DNA of 64,000 nt from the NCBI GenBank assembly GCA_029298735.1, contig JANSLP010000097.1:1-64000 (forward strand), given 5' to 3'. Position numbers and translations under genes: made by a program. Under the pieces are notes generated by a model. It searched no databases. It worked only from the letters and a program-made list of their open reading frames with translations, and was not told the origin of the DNA. Positions 1 through 12,874 of this stretch are shown piece by piece. This DNA is from Ophiostoma sp. CBS 140.51. Taxonomy: Eukaryota > Ascomycota > Sordariomycetes > Ophiostomatales > Ophiostomataceae. Every line of letters begins with the position of its first letter. Position 1 is the stretch's first letter.

Positions 1-3000
1 ACACGAAGCGTCAAGGACGTCTTGCAAATGAGTGTTTCTGATTGAGAGCAACAGTGGAAAAGAGAAAAGAGAAGAAAGCAAGAAAATCCTGGGACAAAAA
101 GCTGTAGAAAAAAAAAAAGTCCGTTTTACAGTTATAAAAGCCAGCAACAAAAAGGAGACCCAAAAGCTTTCTGTTTGGATATTGCCTGCATGCATGCAAG
201 TTCTTGTTGCATATTCATATTCAGCAAGCCCTTCTCGGTTAACATCGTGACAAGTCACCTGTCAAACTGCCGTCTCACAAATGAGTGTTCGAAGGAGAAC
301 CTACTTCAGAACTCAATACGATACTGTGTACGACATACGGTGTACAGTGCCAATTGGGATTTTGGTTCTTTACTCACTCTCCCCGTTGTGCTTCTCGCGG
401 AAGACATGGGTGCTCCTTCATTGGGCGAGCACAAGTTGGACAAGGATCACAGTGAGAATGGATGCTTGCAAGCTTTCTCCAGAGAATACAAGTCAAAAGC
501 CCGCAAAAGCTGCACGAAGCTGCAACGCTGTACGATGACCTCATTGCGTCTCCATACTTTTCCTTTTCTTTTTCTTCTTCTTCTACTTTGCTTCCTGCGG
601 AGGTAGGACTGGGCTGATTGAGGAGGTTTTGTCTGTACACCACATGTGTGTGACGATGTCACAAGGCTTCTGCTGTGGAGATGGGGGTGGGGGTTGAGTA
701 CAAAGAAAAGGAAGGAATGAAGCGGCGAAGGAAGCGAACGACACTAGAAGCTTCCACGGAATGTATCCTCTCACTGAAGCTGCATCTGCAGAGTACACGA
801 ACAGAAAATGGAGATGAGTGACAGTGACAAGGGACGATAAGAGCGAACGGGTAGGGCACTGTTTTTCTGACAAGCTTCCTTTTCTTCGTGCTCCGTTCGT
901 GCATGATTGCAGAAGCTCGTGAGAAATACGAAAAGAAGAAAAGGTAGCGTCTGTGGGCGAGCATTTGCGGGCAATTGCGCTCCGTCGCGGTCTCGGCAAT
1001 TTTTGTGAAGGAGGGAGCTACAGGGGTCTTCTTTGAGGCCCCTTACTGGGGCCTGAACCCCTGAAATAAAAATTGTGACAGATTTCTTTGTTTTTCAGGG
1101 GTCCAGTGACGTCATAGCCATTCTTGGCCTGGCCGCCACAGCCCTGGCACAAACCACCCACCCCTTATTTGCCCCCTAACAGCCTAACGCTGCCGCCCCC
1201 AGCGCCAGGACATTGATGACCAACCAACGACGACGACGACCACCTATGTATGCATGCTGCAGACGCCCGTCTTTTTGTTCGAACCTGCATCTTGTTGTCT
1301 TGCATATGCAGGTTGCCTTGAGAAAGGAAAGAGAAAGACGAACACGTGGTTCGCGAACGTATCCGTATTCCATTTTGGTCTGTTTCATTCACGGCATTTG
1401 GCAAGGGGCCATCGCATTTCCTACAGCCCATAGGGTACGTCACACAAGCACAGGAGTCCCAAGGTCATGATTTTTGGATGTACAAACGTATTTTTCAAAG
1501 AAGAGACTCAATATGCAGAGTAGGGTGAAGAATGCAAGACGAATGCAACGGGTATGCGCAACAGGTACGCAGTAACGCAGCAAAAAAAGTGTAAAAAAGT
1601 ATCAAAAGAGAACAATATCCAACAAGAACGAACCGCAAAGTAGAATGCAGCTGTTTTTTCGAATGCAGTGCTATGCTGTAAAAAAAGATAAAGTTCGCTA
1701 AAATAACAAGAAAAGGAATGGCAGTTTTCGAAAGTAAAACTGGCAATGAAAAAGTAGCGCCAAATAAGGACGCTCCAATGAAATAGGCTACTCTCTTCCG
1801 ACACGAGGACGAACAGTATCCATGAGAGTGACTCGGTACTCGGTATTCCGGTCTCCAGAATATCCAACATCATCCCTCCATGTATGTGCTGCAGTGCCGT
1901 TCACGCCGTTCGTGAAGAAATGCCGGGATCGTGGGGTTCGGAGTTGGAATAGACGTTGCGTTGTGTTTGCCGCGTTGGCTATATCGGATCGCCTACCGCG
2001 GATCGTTGTCTCGTCGTCTCGCCGTTTCCCTTTCCCTAGTCCTTCCTTTCCTGCCCATGGTATCCCAAAGTTGTAAATAAGAAATAAGAAATAGACCCTC
2101 CGCGTCCATAACCAAAACGTGTGGGTATAATATGTTTTCCGAATCGTTTCATCATCCAGTAAAGCGAGAGACAGGGAGAGAGGGGTGGAGGTAAAGCTTT
2201 ATGCTTGGAAGATGCGATGCGGTGTAATAAAAAATAGCTCGAGCGCATTGTGTATATCGTCTCTCGAGATGCTGTGGGGTTGTGTTGTAACAAAAGTAGA
2301 TGGAAATGGTATTGTTGGTGGTGATAGTGTTGGTTGTTGTAGGGTCGACGCCGTCTTCCCAATGTAAAGATGTAGAGCAAAACCAACTCGCAAAAGTTTC
2401 CGCAAAAACACCGTGCAGAAATAAAAATAAACCAAATGAGATAACGAAAAAAGGAATGGCCGTATGATGATGATATGCACGCAGAATGAGGACCGTTCCT
2501 CAAAAGCAAAGAGTTAAAACGCAAAAAAAGTGTATACACATCGGGCGCCGGCAAAACATTGACGATAAAAAAAGGAGCAAAATTCGTATCAATACACCGA
2601 GGCGGGATCGCGGTTGGTCGATGACGAGGTTGAGGGCGGCGATGGGAAGTCCGTGAATGATCGATCGATCAGGATCGATCAACACGATGATACGGCGCGG
2701 CATTTGTGTTGACTTTGGTGACTTTGGCTACACGACGAGCACATATTGTAGGCGTACACGGCAATGGTGGTCGTGTTCGCAATTGACGTCATTGTCGCCG
2801 CTTTGCAGAGGTGGATGCTGAATGGTCGCCACCGTAAGATCGTGGAACGGTGTCACCAGTACCAGTTAGTCCAGTCCAGTCGTCGTATCGTATCGCTTGT
2901 TCGCCCAATCCGAAAACTTGGCACCGACTCCGCCTCAACCGCCCCAACCGCCGCAATCGACCTCGGCCGCGTAGCTGTTGCTTCTGCTGACAACCCGAGA

Positions 3001-3012
3001 ATCTCGTGTCTG
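1..3012. other. Intergenic region, no supportable gene
   Basis: Open frames here are short, of low complexity and mutually overlapping, and I support none as a gene. The one structured element is a hairpin-forming segment at 1021-1103, listed separately. A short CG/GATC-rich stretch occurs near 2660-2690. The 3' untranslated region of the coiled-coil gene that ends at 3013 must lie in the right-hand part. Confidence 0.6.
1021..1103. repeat. Nested inverted repeat with a third competing arm
   Basis: CAGGGGT (1021-1027) can pair with ACCCCTG (1057-1063). Inside that pair, AGGCCCC (1036-1042) pairs with GGGGCCT (1048-1054) across a 5-base loop. A second CAGGGGTC (1096-1103), preceded by T-rich sequence, can pair with the same ACCCCTG arm plus its following A-run, so two alternative folds exclude each other. 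The pairings are seen directly. Whether the segment is transcribed is unknown; it could equally be a remnant of a small inverted-repeat element. Confidence 0.5.
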
Positions 3013-3616
3013 TCATTTCTTGCCGCGACCGCCGCCTGTAGATGTGATCTTGCTTGTCGTCATGAGGTCACCGATGTACTTTTGGAGGAACTTGTTGTTG
3101 TTGTCGAGCTTGTCATGCTCTTCCTTGACGGCCTGGATTCGGTGGAAGATCATGAGAAGAGAGTCCTGCAGCATCTTTGCATGTCTGTTGCGATTGTTAG
3201 TCATCATATGAAACCAAAAGACAAATGAAGAGTCGAGTGTCGACGCGGACATACTTTCTGACTTCTGCGCGTGTCTGGCGGCCGAGCTGTTCGAGGTCTT
3301 CGCTTGTCCTTCTCGGACTCATGGCGCGCACGTCGCCGGGATCTAATCTCGTCTCCATTGGTCTTGATGCCTCTTCTGAGTCGCGAGGGACGATGATGGT
3401 GCCGCTGCTTTTGCGGTTCGGCAAACGAGGTCGTGTTGGTACCGGGGCGTGGATCGTTGTAGTATGCGAAGGGTTGCCGTCGGACGAAGCGGACGAAGAG
3501 TCGGTGCGTGCAATCGCGGGTGCGGTTAAGCGGGATGGAGTCTGGGAATCGTTGTTGCCCTGAGTCTCCTCTTCGGGTATCGTGACGTGGGAGGTAGGCG
3601 GCTGTTCGTCATCCAT
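3013..3616 (-). CDS. Short coiled-coil (SCOC-like) protein
   Basis: Two exons, 3616-3255 and 3184-3013, encode about 177 residues. The 70-bp intron has donor GTATGT, a CTAACA branch-like site and acceptor CAACAG; joining gives R-K-H-A-K-M-L-Q in one frame. The N-terminal 120 residues are Ser/Thr/Pro-rich and look disordered, with basic SPRR and PRLPNRK patches. The C-terminal 55 residues form a heptad-like helix (IQAVKEEHDKL, NNKFLQKYIGDLM) matching the core of the SCOC family, small Golgi/autophagy-linked coiled coils that bind Arl GTPases in animals. The C-terminus is basic and Gly-rich (GGGRGKK). The ATG at 3614-3616 is the first in the open frame. The family call rests on the helix only; the function in this fungus is inference. 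Confidence 0.8.
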
Positions 3617-6600
3617 TTTGTTTTGGTCGACGGTCGACGCACGTGTGTTGTGGGAGGTGTGTGGTGAAGAAAAGGAGGGTTGAGGTTGAGAGGTTGAGGT
3701 TAAGGTTTTTGAAAAGCGGCGTAGAGCTCGCTTTTTCCGGTAGAGTGTGTTCAGTGGTGGGTGCGGGTTTGTTTGGTGTCAAGCGAGTGTGGGCGGTTTG
3801 GGCAGTTAAAAGGTGGTGAAAGAGAGTCGACGAAGAAACAACGGGCGATGATGCGAAGGAGCTGTTGTCAAGATGCGAAAAATAAAAAGAAGAAAAGAAG
3901 AAAGAATCGAAAGAGTCGAAAGGGTAGTGTAGAAGAAGAAAGGTAACAGAAAAGCAAAAACAAAAAGCAACAGGGCTAGGGAGAAGAAACAAAAAGAGGA
4001 GGGAGGAGTAATAAAAAGGGAAAAGGGAGGGAAAAGGCCGAAAAACGCAGGAAAAGATGGGCGTCGTGGGCCTGAAACAGGAAAACAGGATCCAGCGCTT
4101 TCGTCAGCTGCCGGGTGCCAGAAGCTGGGCTCGCCACCACCAAACAGGAAACACCGCACAAGAGGTGCAGCGCCTGGGAAAACGTGGAAATAGATGACAA
4201 AGAGGCTGGATTTGGTGTGAGAGGTGGGAGAAGAGAACGGTGAGTTCGCAGCTCCGAGAAAACAAAAAATAGAATGGTTGATGATGAGAAACGAAGCACG
4301 GTGAAAGAACCAACGAGAATGAAATCAGACGAGGCAGCTTTTGATTTAAAACGGCTCTTTTTTCTTTCTGCAGCGCCGTCACGGACACAGTGGCGGTGTT
4401 GATCGTTGGGTGTCGTGGTAAGAAAGTTGTGTTGCTGTGAGGTTCAAACTTTGTTCACCAGATTTTTCGAGTGGGCGTCATATTTCGCCGCCGTGGCCTT
4501 TTTACAGCGGGACAACAGCGACGACGTCGGGGGGATAACGTAAGGGGCAAACGGGAGGACCCTTGCTTTTTTGCATGCCTGTTGGCGTCTTTTGGAGCCT
4601 CTACAGCTTCTGTCGGTTTCGTCGGGTGAGCAGTACAGTCACGGTGGACACTGGCTGGGTCTGAGTGTGCTGCAGGGTCGGGTCAAGCGCCAGACCTTTT
4701 CTGTTGCGTAGTGTAAGCAGTGGGTTCACTCGCTGTGCTTGAATTCCCGTTGGCTGCAAATGACGCCAGACTAGTTGCTAATAGCGGTGGAGCGGCGGAG
4801 CGCGTCAGGTGGCTCAGGTGGGTTGTTTTGCTATTGTTGGGGTGGTATCGCAGGAGGCAGTTCGGTAGGTCTTTGGGCCTAGGGTATTATGTTCAGGTAT
4901 GTTGACACTCTGACAGTTGACTTGCAGTCGAGCACGACGAATGGATTGCCACGAAGAGACAAAGAGATATTGAGGATTGACTTGACACAGATGGACGTGG
5001 GATGTGTACAGTCTCGTGCAGCATGCAGGCGACGTGCAGACGGGGAGACAACCGGCGACGTATCTGAGTATCTGGCTGTTGCTCAATGTCTTGACAAAAA
5101 GGGGGAGGTGTGGACCCTATCGAAGAAAAGGCGGCCACAGAAATGACGGTGTCGTTGGTGGGGGGGAGTGGCTCTCGCGACAATGGCAGAATTTCAGAAT
5201 GGACACAGACCAGCAGACCAGGAGACCAAGAAGACCCTTGGATTTGAAGTGGATGCAGGCCTGTTCCCTGCCGGGCTCTTTCTCAAGACTCTGAGGTTGT
5301 CCTTCAAGGGTTGTTTTCTTTGTCTGATGCTGTCGTTGTGGAGTACCTCGTCTTGTTCTTGTCTTCCTTCCTGTCTTCCCGTCTTCTTTTCTTGTTCTCG
5401 CTTGATTCTACCCTCGTCCTGTCCCGTCCGTTGCTGTCGATCTTATTTGCTTCCATACACCGCAGAGAGCCAGAGTGCGTGACAAAGCGTGTGTTTCGTC
5501 TCGTCCACCCAGTCTGGTTAAACCAGTTGAGCCAGTCCTTGTCTGCTTGTGTTTTGGTGGTACCGGGGGAGCGACGATCGACAGCTCGTCTCCTGAAAAC
5601 TCCTGAACTTTTTTGAACGGCGCGAAGAAGCAAAGAAGGATGTGCGTTTTCTGGCGTTGCAAAGGAAGCCGTCGCAGGTGGGGAAACCTACGAACAGATG
5701 CCGCGGTGGTCGGAAGATCGGAGGGCAGGCAAGGCAAGAAAGTATTATTAAGAGGCAAAATGGCAGGGTGTCGTGATATGTTGGATCAGGCAGATATAAG
5801 CAGTGATTATGCCTTTGCCTTTGCACCTTGGATGCCTTTGCAACTTGCCTCTGAGAATCTACAAGAACGGGGCACGACCAAGACAGAGTAAGAATGTGGG
5901 CAAGACCAGCCCACTGACCGCAAAGAGAAGGAGCAACACAACACGACGAAGGTGAGGGGTGAGGGGTAGGCGCCAAACTACTCCGTACCCAACTGTCCCA
6001 AACTGTCCGACGAGGTCGCGTGGCACCAGCTGCTGCGGGTACGACAGGAAGGCAGGAGCAAATAATAACAGAGAGAAAGGCAGAAAGAGAAGGAGCAGCT
6101 GTCTTCAAAAGGTTAAGAAGAAGGTGCGGCCCAATGGCGGTGGGCTGTGACTCCAAAATGGCAATCACGCATGTCACGATAGGGCGGAGGGGGAAGGTGC
6201 AAACTGCCTTCATGCCAAAAACCTCACGATGTCTGTTTGCAGTTAGAGGCTCTCTTCGCATTGTGCCGCCTTTGCCAGGAAGGAGCGAACAATTCTCGTG
6301 GAAGAGTGAGGAAGGAGAGAATGGGGTGCACCTGCCAATCTGCGAACAGGGCCCCAGGGCCGCCCACAGCAGCATGAACAGTGGCCGAACCGCGCTAAAG
6401 CCGATCGTAATCTGTTCCAGGATCTGGGGAATCGTGAGCCCACAGCGCGCGGTTTTTGTGTTTTTGTGTGTTTCTGAGTATTTTTCAGGGCCCTGGGGCT
6501 CTCGGGATCCATTTCCATCTGCCATAATACCAGCATGATTGACATTATTATGGGTGGAGGATGCTATTTTATTCGGGCCCTTTTTCCTTCTCTCGAAAAT

Positions 6601-9600
6601 GGTAAGCCTTGTCACTTTGTCCTGACAGCAAGGGGAAAGAGACAGAAAACAGCGGAGACGGCAAGTGCGACCGACGTGGGAGAGACTTGGCGCGTCAAGA
6701 AGCTTCACCGCACTGTCAAAGGCGCAAAGGTGGTGGTGGAACCTCCCCGTTGGTTGGATGTTGTTGGTGTGGCCCGCTCGCGCCAGCCAAAAAGCGCTCC
6801 AAAAAAGAGATCGGCGCAATACAAGTGACGCCACTGGCTGTTATCTTTTGGGGGGATGATCCGCAGCCAAGTTTTTCCTTGCTTTTGTGCACAAACAAGG
6901 AAATCTGAAATAAAGGGAGAAAGAAAAAAAATAAAGAAAAACGAAAATTAAAAGGGGGGAGAAGGTTTGTTGAAGTCTAAAAGGCAAAAGGTAAAAGGTA
7001 AAATGTAAAAAGGGCAAAAAGGCGGATGGCGATGCAGGGCGAGCCGCTCATAGCGTTCAGAGTGCCTCCTTTTGTCAACAGTGTCCATCGTTCCTGCCTG
7101 TGATTGTTCTTGTTGCCCGTGGCAAGTGCGCCTGTACCTGCGCTTTTCGAGGCCATAGCGTGTGCATCTTCTCGTGATATGGCAGGAGCGAACGACGACA
7201 CGAGGATAAATCAGGCAACTGCCTTGAGAACACGATAGCTTGACAGCTTGCGAAGACGGAGCGCACGGCATTTCAAGTCCGATGACAAAGAAAAACGTAT
7301 CGTGAAAAACGAAAAGACAGAGGGTGCAGCCCACCTGGTGCACCTTGTGGGGAGAAAAGCGGAGGGAGACAACAAGTCGGGCCTGTTTCTTTCGTCGTTC
7401 GCCTTCGGTCGTCTTCTTGCTCTCCCTCTGAACCCTCGAGGCAATAACCCTGCACGGCTTCTTCCAGAAGAGGCCCCGATGTGGGTTCTCTTTTCGTCTC
7501 CTCTCGAAAAGCCAAGAAACGACCGTTCATTTTTGTTGCTTCCCGTCCAACACACCCAAACCCCTGTCCTTTGAGTTTCCGTTTCTCCATCGTCATGGTC
7601 TGGCTGCACGATATTGCTTTCGTGCTTTCATACTTGTGGATGTGGATGTGCAAGTCCGAAATATTATCTTCAAGAGACACCACACAGTGTCCTCCCACTC
7701 CGGCAAATCCTTCACGCACGATGACCAGCCGAATGACCGCTTCCCAGTCAGACATTCAGAACAGGAAACGCCTTGAACGCCCTGGGTAAGGGGAAGGGAA
7801 TGACTGGGGACCACAGACGGGAAACTAACCGGAAGACACAAAAGACGAGAAAAGACCCTGGCCAATGCAATGCAGAGGCACAAAGCACAAAGAGACAAGG
7901 ACAAACTCGACAGGCATTGCCAATGCAAAGGAAGCATTTAGAAGCAGGGTTTCTGACTGCAACACTCTGCCCGTCCCCTGCCCCCACCCCCCCGACCTTC
8001 GTCGCATGCCAAAGCGCATGCGTCACAATGCAACGTGCAAGCCTGTTTGCCCAGCTTGTTTATTTTTACGACGTCCAACCCGCGAGATCCATTTTCCCTC
8101 CAAGTCCACCTCTCTCACTTTCTCTCTCGCACCGCTCACCTTCCTTACTGCAATCGCATATGAAATCTTGAAACAGAGGAGAAACAAGATGGGGACATTA
8201 CGAGAAACAGCAGCTGGAAAAGTGGAAGAGTGACCCTTCCCAATGATATTGGTGATCTGCGAGGGGGAGACCCGATGGCCATCTTGTTTGACAGCAAGAC
8301 TGGCGCCAACTCTACGACGTTAGTTCGCGTCTAAACGTCTAAACGGTGGCTTGGGCTCTCTTGGTGTCCTGGGCTCTTTCCGTCCGTCACGCAGAAGAAG
8401 AAAGAAAGAAGAAGAAAACTAAAACCGACAATCAAAATAAGAGAAATGGAAGAATCAACGAAAAACAAACGGCAAAAGCACGACACAGGCCCTCAACAGG
8501 CTCGAAAACAAACAACCCACTTCGAAAACACAAGAAAGAGCGTTCGAAGATCAATGGCTGCTGGCACGGTCCCACCCATTCTGCACATTACAGTTTTCTC
8601 ATGAACGATGACTCGGTCAAAGAAAACAGTGAACAGTTAGGCCGTCATGTTCCTCTCAATCGGCCGAGTATGCTCCCTTCTCCTTCCCTGCACACTACCC
8701 TCCGTCCACAAGACTATCAACCACCACCGCCTTCTCACCACACACAGGCCAGTCAAGCCAGTCTGCCTTCACCCCATCTATGGTGTCATGATCGTCGCTG
8801 CTGTCTTCCCTCTCCCGCCCACAGTGCGAGTTCCGCCAAGACACGCACGCGCGCACTTGGACTTGCGACCAAAAGACCTCAGGCATAACAAACATAACAC
8901 TGGCTCACTGGTTCGCGTTGATAACTCATAAAAACGTGAGCCTCCCACGAGACGAGTCTCTTTCTCCCCTGTTCTCCTTGAATCCTTCTGCACCATGATA
9001 CCCCCAAAATCGGCTGTTGATCGTCATGTTCCAGCCGGCACAGCGAGACACCGCTGTGTTCAAGTTGGCTTGCAGGCTTGCTGTTTGACCCTGCCTCCCC
9101 TGCTCCTTGCTCCGGGGTCCCGCAGCCGGGCGCCGGACCTTCATTGCAGGACACAAGAAACAGGTTTTGAGTTCCTTTTTTCTGTTCTTCTTCTGCATTG
9201 CTCCTGTCACCCATAATATACGAGTGTATGTCGTAGGGTCCTGAACCTCATATAATCGCTGTTAGGCCTGCCCAAATTTCGTTCACCGTTGTGGCTGTCG
9301 GAGCTCACTCCTGCTCCGCCGTCGGTCTGGTTGTCTCTTCCTGTCCACCTCCCATATCACCATTACCGAAGTGGCCTAGCACAAAAAAACAGATATCGTC
9401 ATTCCTCGGCCCGCATCGTGCTTCTGGCGATAGTTTAGACACCGATTTCGACTTGCCGCTGACCTTGTCCGCCACGTTGGCCGGCCTTAGAAAGCTTGAT
9501 AACCAGCGCTGACCGAACCGTGCTGACCTTGGAGACCTTGGGTTCGCCCTTCCATGTTTTCCATGTCTATCAAATTGAATCCCAGATTTACTTCCAAGTG

Positions 9601-11597
9601 CCGGCCAAGCCTTTTGTGCCCTTCCAACTGGCGCTTGCTGGGACGACGTGTGTTTGAACTTTCTGGTAGTGTTCTTGCTGGATACGTCTGGGAGACTGTT
9701 TTCATTATCAAATGAGAGACATGACATGGTCTCGGATCCACATCAGGATTTTTTTATGAATGAACTCCGCATTGACTTTGACTTTTGTCTCCTTGGGACC
9801 TTATTTTGCAACATTGTTCCAATGTCGAATCATCATTATCTGACCGGTCTGTGTTGTTGCTTTTTTCCCTGTTATGGCTTGACAGAAAAGCATAAGCAAA
9901 AGTATACGATTCGCAGCAGACACAACTATGTTGTGGCCAACCACGACAATGTTCCCTCCGGCACAATAAAAAAGATCCCGAATATAGCCTCCGACACAGT
10001 CGCAGCGAAATAACGAACGATAGCAAGCAAAAGCGGAATCCCCATTCTCGTGGGGGATGGCATTCTCGAACATGCATATGACCACCGAGTTCCCACTCTT
10101 TCACTTCTTTACTTCCGCATTGTTTCCCTTGTTCCACACACGCGCCGTTTCGTTCTTCCCCTTCCTTTCTTCTTCTTTCCTTTTTCCTCTTTCTGCAACC
10201 CCTGTTCCCACCAAAGCCCACCAAGTCAGCCCCGCTCAATCCAAACAGCCAATCCCACACTTTGTGAGGTCTGATTTGTTCTCTGCTTTCTCGAGCCCTT
10301 GTCGTTCGACCTGCAGCCCATTCTCATCTCTCTTTTTCCTTGTTCTTCTTCCCTGTCAAAATATCCAACAATGAAATCTGTGCATGTCCGTGTGAGACGA
10401 AGATTTGAGCAGGAGTAAGAAGGGAGGAAAGTGAAAAAGAAAAAGACAACAAGTGATTGTCGATTTGATTGGCTGCGCGCTTTTCACTCACAAAACGCCC
10501 ACACTGGAACAACCAACAAGCATATTTTTTTGACGTTTGTTGGCGACCCTCTTTTGCTTCTTTTGGTGGTGGCTTTCCGCCAAAAAAAAAAAAAAAACCA
10601 AACGCCCCTTATCAGGAACGTAATTCTGACGTGCTGTCTCTTCTGCACCAACACCAACCGAAAGTACCTCCGTGACCGGTGACAGACGCCCGTTTTGTTG
10701 CGTAAATAGATGGACATTCCACACATGTGTCAAACGACCACGCATTGCACGCCTCGGAAATGTCGCCGTTCCGTAGATATGTCGACCTTTGGATCACTTT
10801 TGTTTACAATCGTCAACTTTCTTGTTAAATCCGACAAATGTAAACAAATGTCCAAATTAAGAATTAGAGTCCCGCCCTAATTTGTGTCCTTTGTCTGTTG
10901 TTTTCCCCAGGATCATTTGCTCCGAATAGCTTTCGCGCTTCAAAACTCCGCCCTCTGGAGCCGTTGTACAATTACCTCACCACTTTGCAAGGTCAGGCAA
11001 TGTGGCAAACGATGGCAAGTGCCGCGTTGATGTGATCAAAAATACAATGAAGAATCGAGATCCCTGTCGGTCTGTTTAGAGTGTTAAATGATAAGTCGAT
11101 TGCGAAAATATGGAATAAAATAAAAACACAAAATCATTGGCTGCGGACTACACAGTAAGCATCGGCCGTCTTGGCACGGAAGGAGGGTTGGTCTCACGGC
11201 TTTATGCGTCCGTGGCAGCTCGGGGGCTGCGCCCGGAGCAACTCCACGTTGCACCGCGGAAACCGCACCGCCTGCGCGCGTACTTTTTCACAACACCCGC
11301 GCTCTGAATCGTTATTAGAATCAGCGTGCTAAGCCCCGGAGCTTGTTGTCGTGAGCCCATTTTCACCGAGCGCATCGCTATCTTTCACCGGAGTTTGGAG
11401 GAAAGGGCGCCGGAAGAGGATGGTGTTAGTCAGCGTCGCAACCGGCATTGCCTAGCCCCGACCACCGACCTCTCCGCATCTTGAAGATATCGCATGACCT
11501 ATTTTGAATGGTGGGATGATTGACAGATCGTGGACTTGGCATCTTCAATCAGCTTTCGGACATACGTTTTATCATCATAAACTTTGAATTGGAAGAC
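3617..11597. other. 8-kb gene desert
   Basis: No open frame here has domain-like sequence or a convincing exon structure. The longest open frame (minus strand, 5518-6834) begins without an ATG and reads as low-complexity Ser/Pro/Arg/Leu sequence, so I do not call it. A 160-codon ATG frame on the minus strand at 7273-7755 is also unsupported. One CCG-palindrome half site (TACTCCGTAC) lies at 5979-5988 and a 17-base A-run near 10581. The region may hold long untranslated leaders or non-coding transcripts, but the sequence does not show them. Confidence 0.55.
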
Positions 11598-12701
11598 ATG
11601 TCTCCCATCGCAAAGATCGATACGCACGCGCACTTCCTTCCGCCGTGAGTGCTCCTCGAGCGTTACGTATATGCTGATGGTATTGACTGACCGCTTACAG
11701 GGATTACCGCGATGCGCTGGCGAAGAATGGACACGAGCATCCGGATGGGATGCCAGCAATTCCGGTATGACCACGGATGCGCATCTTATTTGTCTGAACA
11801 GAACTAACCGTGACAACAGGAATGGAGCGTTGAGGACCACTTGGCCATGATGAAGTCGGTCAACATCACCAAGTCCTACTTGAGTGTTAGCTCGCCCGGC
11901 ACATACCTCATTGCCGGTGACATGGCAGCCGCCCGCAAGCTCACGAGACACGTCAATGACTACGGCGGGAAGTTAAAGAAGGACCACCCGGACCAGTTTG
12001 GCTTCTTTGCTTCGCTCGCTTTGGAGGATGTTGAAGGAAGCCTCGAGGTCTCACACGCTTATGACACTCTCGACGCCGACGGCGTCACCGTCCACACCAA
12101 CCACCACGGCCGGTACCTCGGCCACAAGGACTTCGATGCCATCTTTGACGAGCTCAACAAGCGCAAGGCCGTTGTTTTTATCCACCCGACGACACCATGT
12201 ATGCACAACGGTGATCACGCCACGCCTCTCGACAGTTAGCCAGTCCCTATGTTTGAGTTTCTCTTTGACACGGCGCGGGCCGTCATCAATCTGTTTTTAT
12301 CGGGCACCGTCAAACGCTGCCCTGACATAACCTGGCTCGTCCCGCACTGCGGCGGCACACTCCCGCCGCTGATCAACCGCTTCTCGGTCATGGCAGGTGT
12401 CGGCAGGCCAGACTCGGGGATCACAGCTGCCTGGGTGAAGGAGCAGCTTAACACGCGCTTCTACTTTGACACGGCCGGGTTCGCGTACCCTGAACAGATC
12501 AAGGGACTGTTGGAGTATGTATCGGTGGACCGGATCCTTTATGGCAGCGATTTCCCGTTTACGGGGCTCAAGTATGTGCAGGCCCTGTCGGAGCATCAGG
12601 AGCAGTATCTACCCACGGTGTTCCCGAAGAAAGAGGACCAAGAGAAGGCCAGCCATGGAAATGCTTTGCCGCTTTTCTCAACGCTGGGACATGCAAAGTA
12701 A
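11598..12701 (+). CDS. ACMSD-type amidohydrolase / decarboxylase
   Basis: Predicted exons are 11598-11644, 11701-11764, 11820-12198 and 12244-12701, giving about 315 residues of an amidohydrolase-2 (PF04909) protein, the family of aminocarboxymuconate-semialdehyde decarboxylase and related metal-dependent decarboxylases. Visible metal or active-site motifs are D-T-H-A-H (H10, H12), I-H-P (H159), P-H-C-G-G (H198) and Y-G-S-D-F-P (D266). Introns 1 and 2 (56 and 55 bp) have GTGAGT/CAG and GTATGA/CAG ends. The third junction matters: without splicing, an in-frame TAG stands at 12237-12239. Removing a 45-bp GTATGC...CAG intron (12199-12243) deletes the stop and reads H-P-T-T-P-F-P-M-F-E-F-L-F-D in frame. 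The exact substrate cannot be told. If that intron is not used, this is a pseudogene. Confidence 0.85.
12199..12243 (+). other. Predicted 45-bp intron removing an in-frame stop
   Basis: The donor is GTATGC and the acceptor GCCAG, and the length is a multiple of three. It contains TAG at 12237-12239, which would otherwise end the amidohydrolase after about 177 codons. No strong CTNAC branch site is visible, so the call rests on frame and on the family-like sequence produced by joining. Two nearer acceptors (AG at 12234-12235 and 12238-12239) do not preserve the frame. Confidence 0.6.
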
Positions 12702-12874
12702 GATACACGATGCGCTCTGTCAAAACACAAATATAAATTTTTGTAGAAGAAGAAAGTTATGAATATGAAAGGATACCGCGGTCTGTAAGAAATGATACCC
12801 TAAGAGAAACATGGAAGACATGAATAACATGAGAAGCATAAAAAAAAACACATAAAGACCAGAATGCTAGGCCA

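Noticed and set aside
5518..6834. 438-codon open frame on the minus strand
   Set aside because: It begins at a non-ATG codon, is rich in low-complexity Ser/Pro/Arg/Leu, has no domain-like motif, and the opposite strand is equally open in parts.
7273..7755. 160-codon ATG frame on the minus strand
   Set aside because: No family features, no splice context, and composition like surrounding non-coding DNA; too weak to call.
8346..8888. 180-codon plus-strand frame
   Set aside because: The product is runs of Lys, Ser, Pro and His without a conserved pattern, and the frame lies in a desert.
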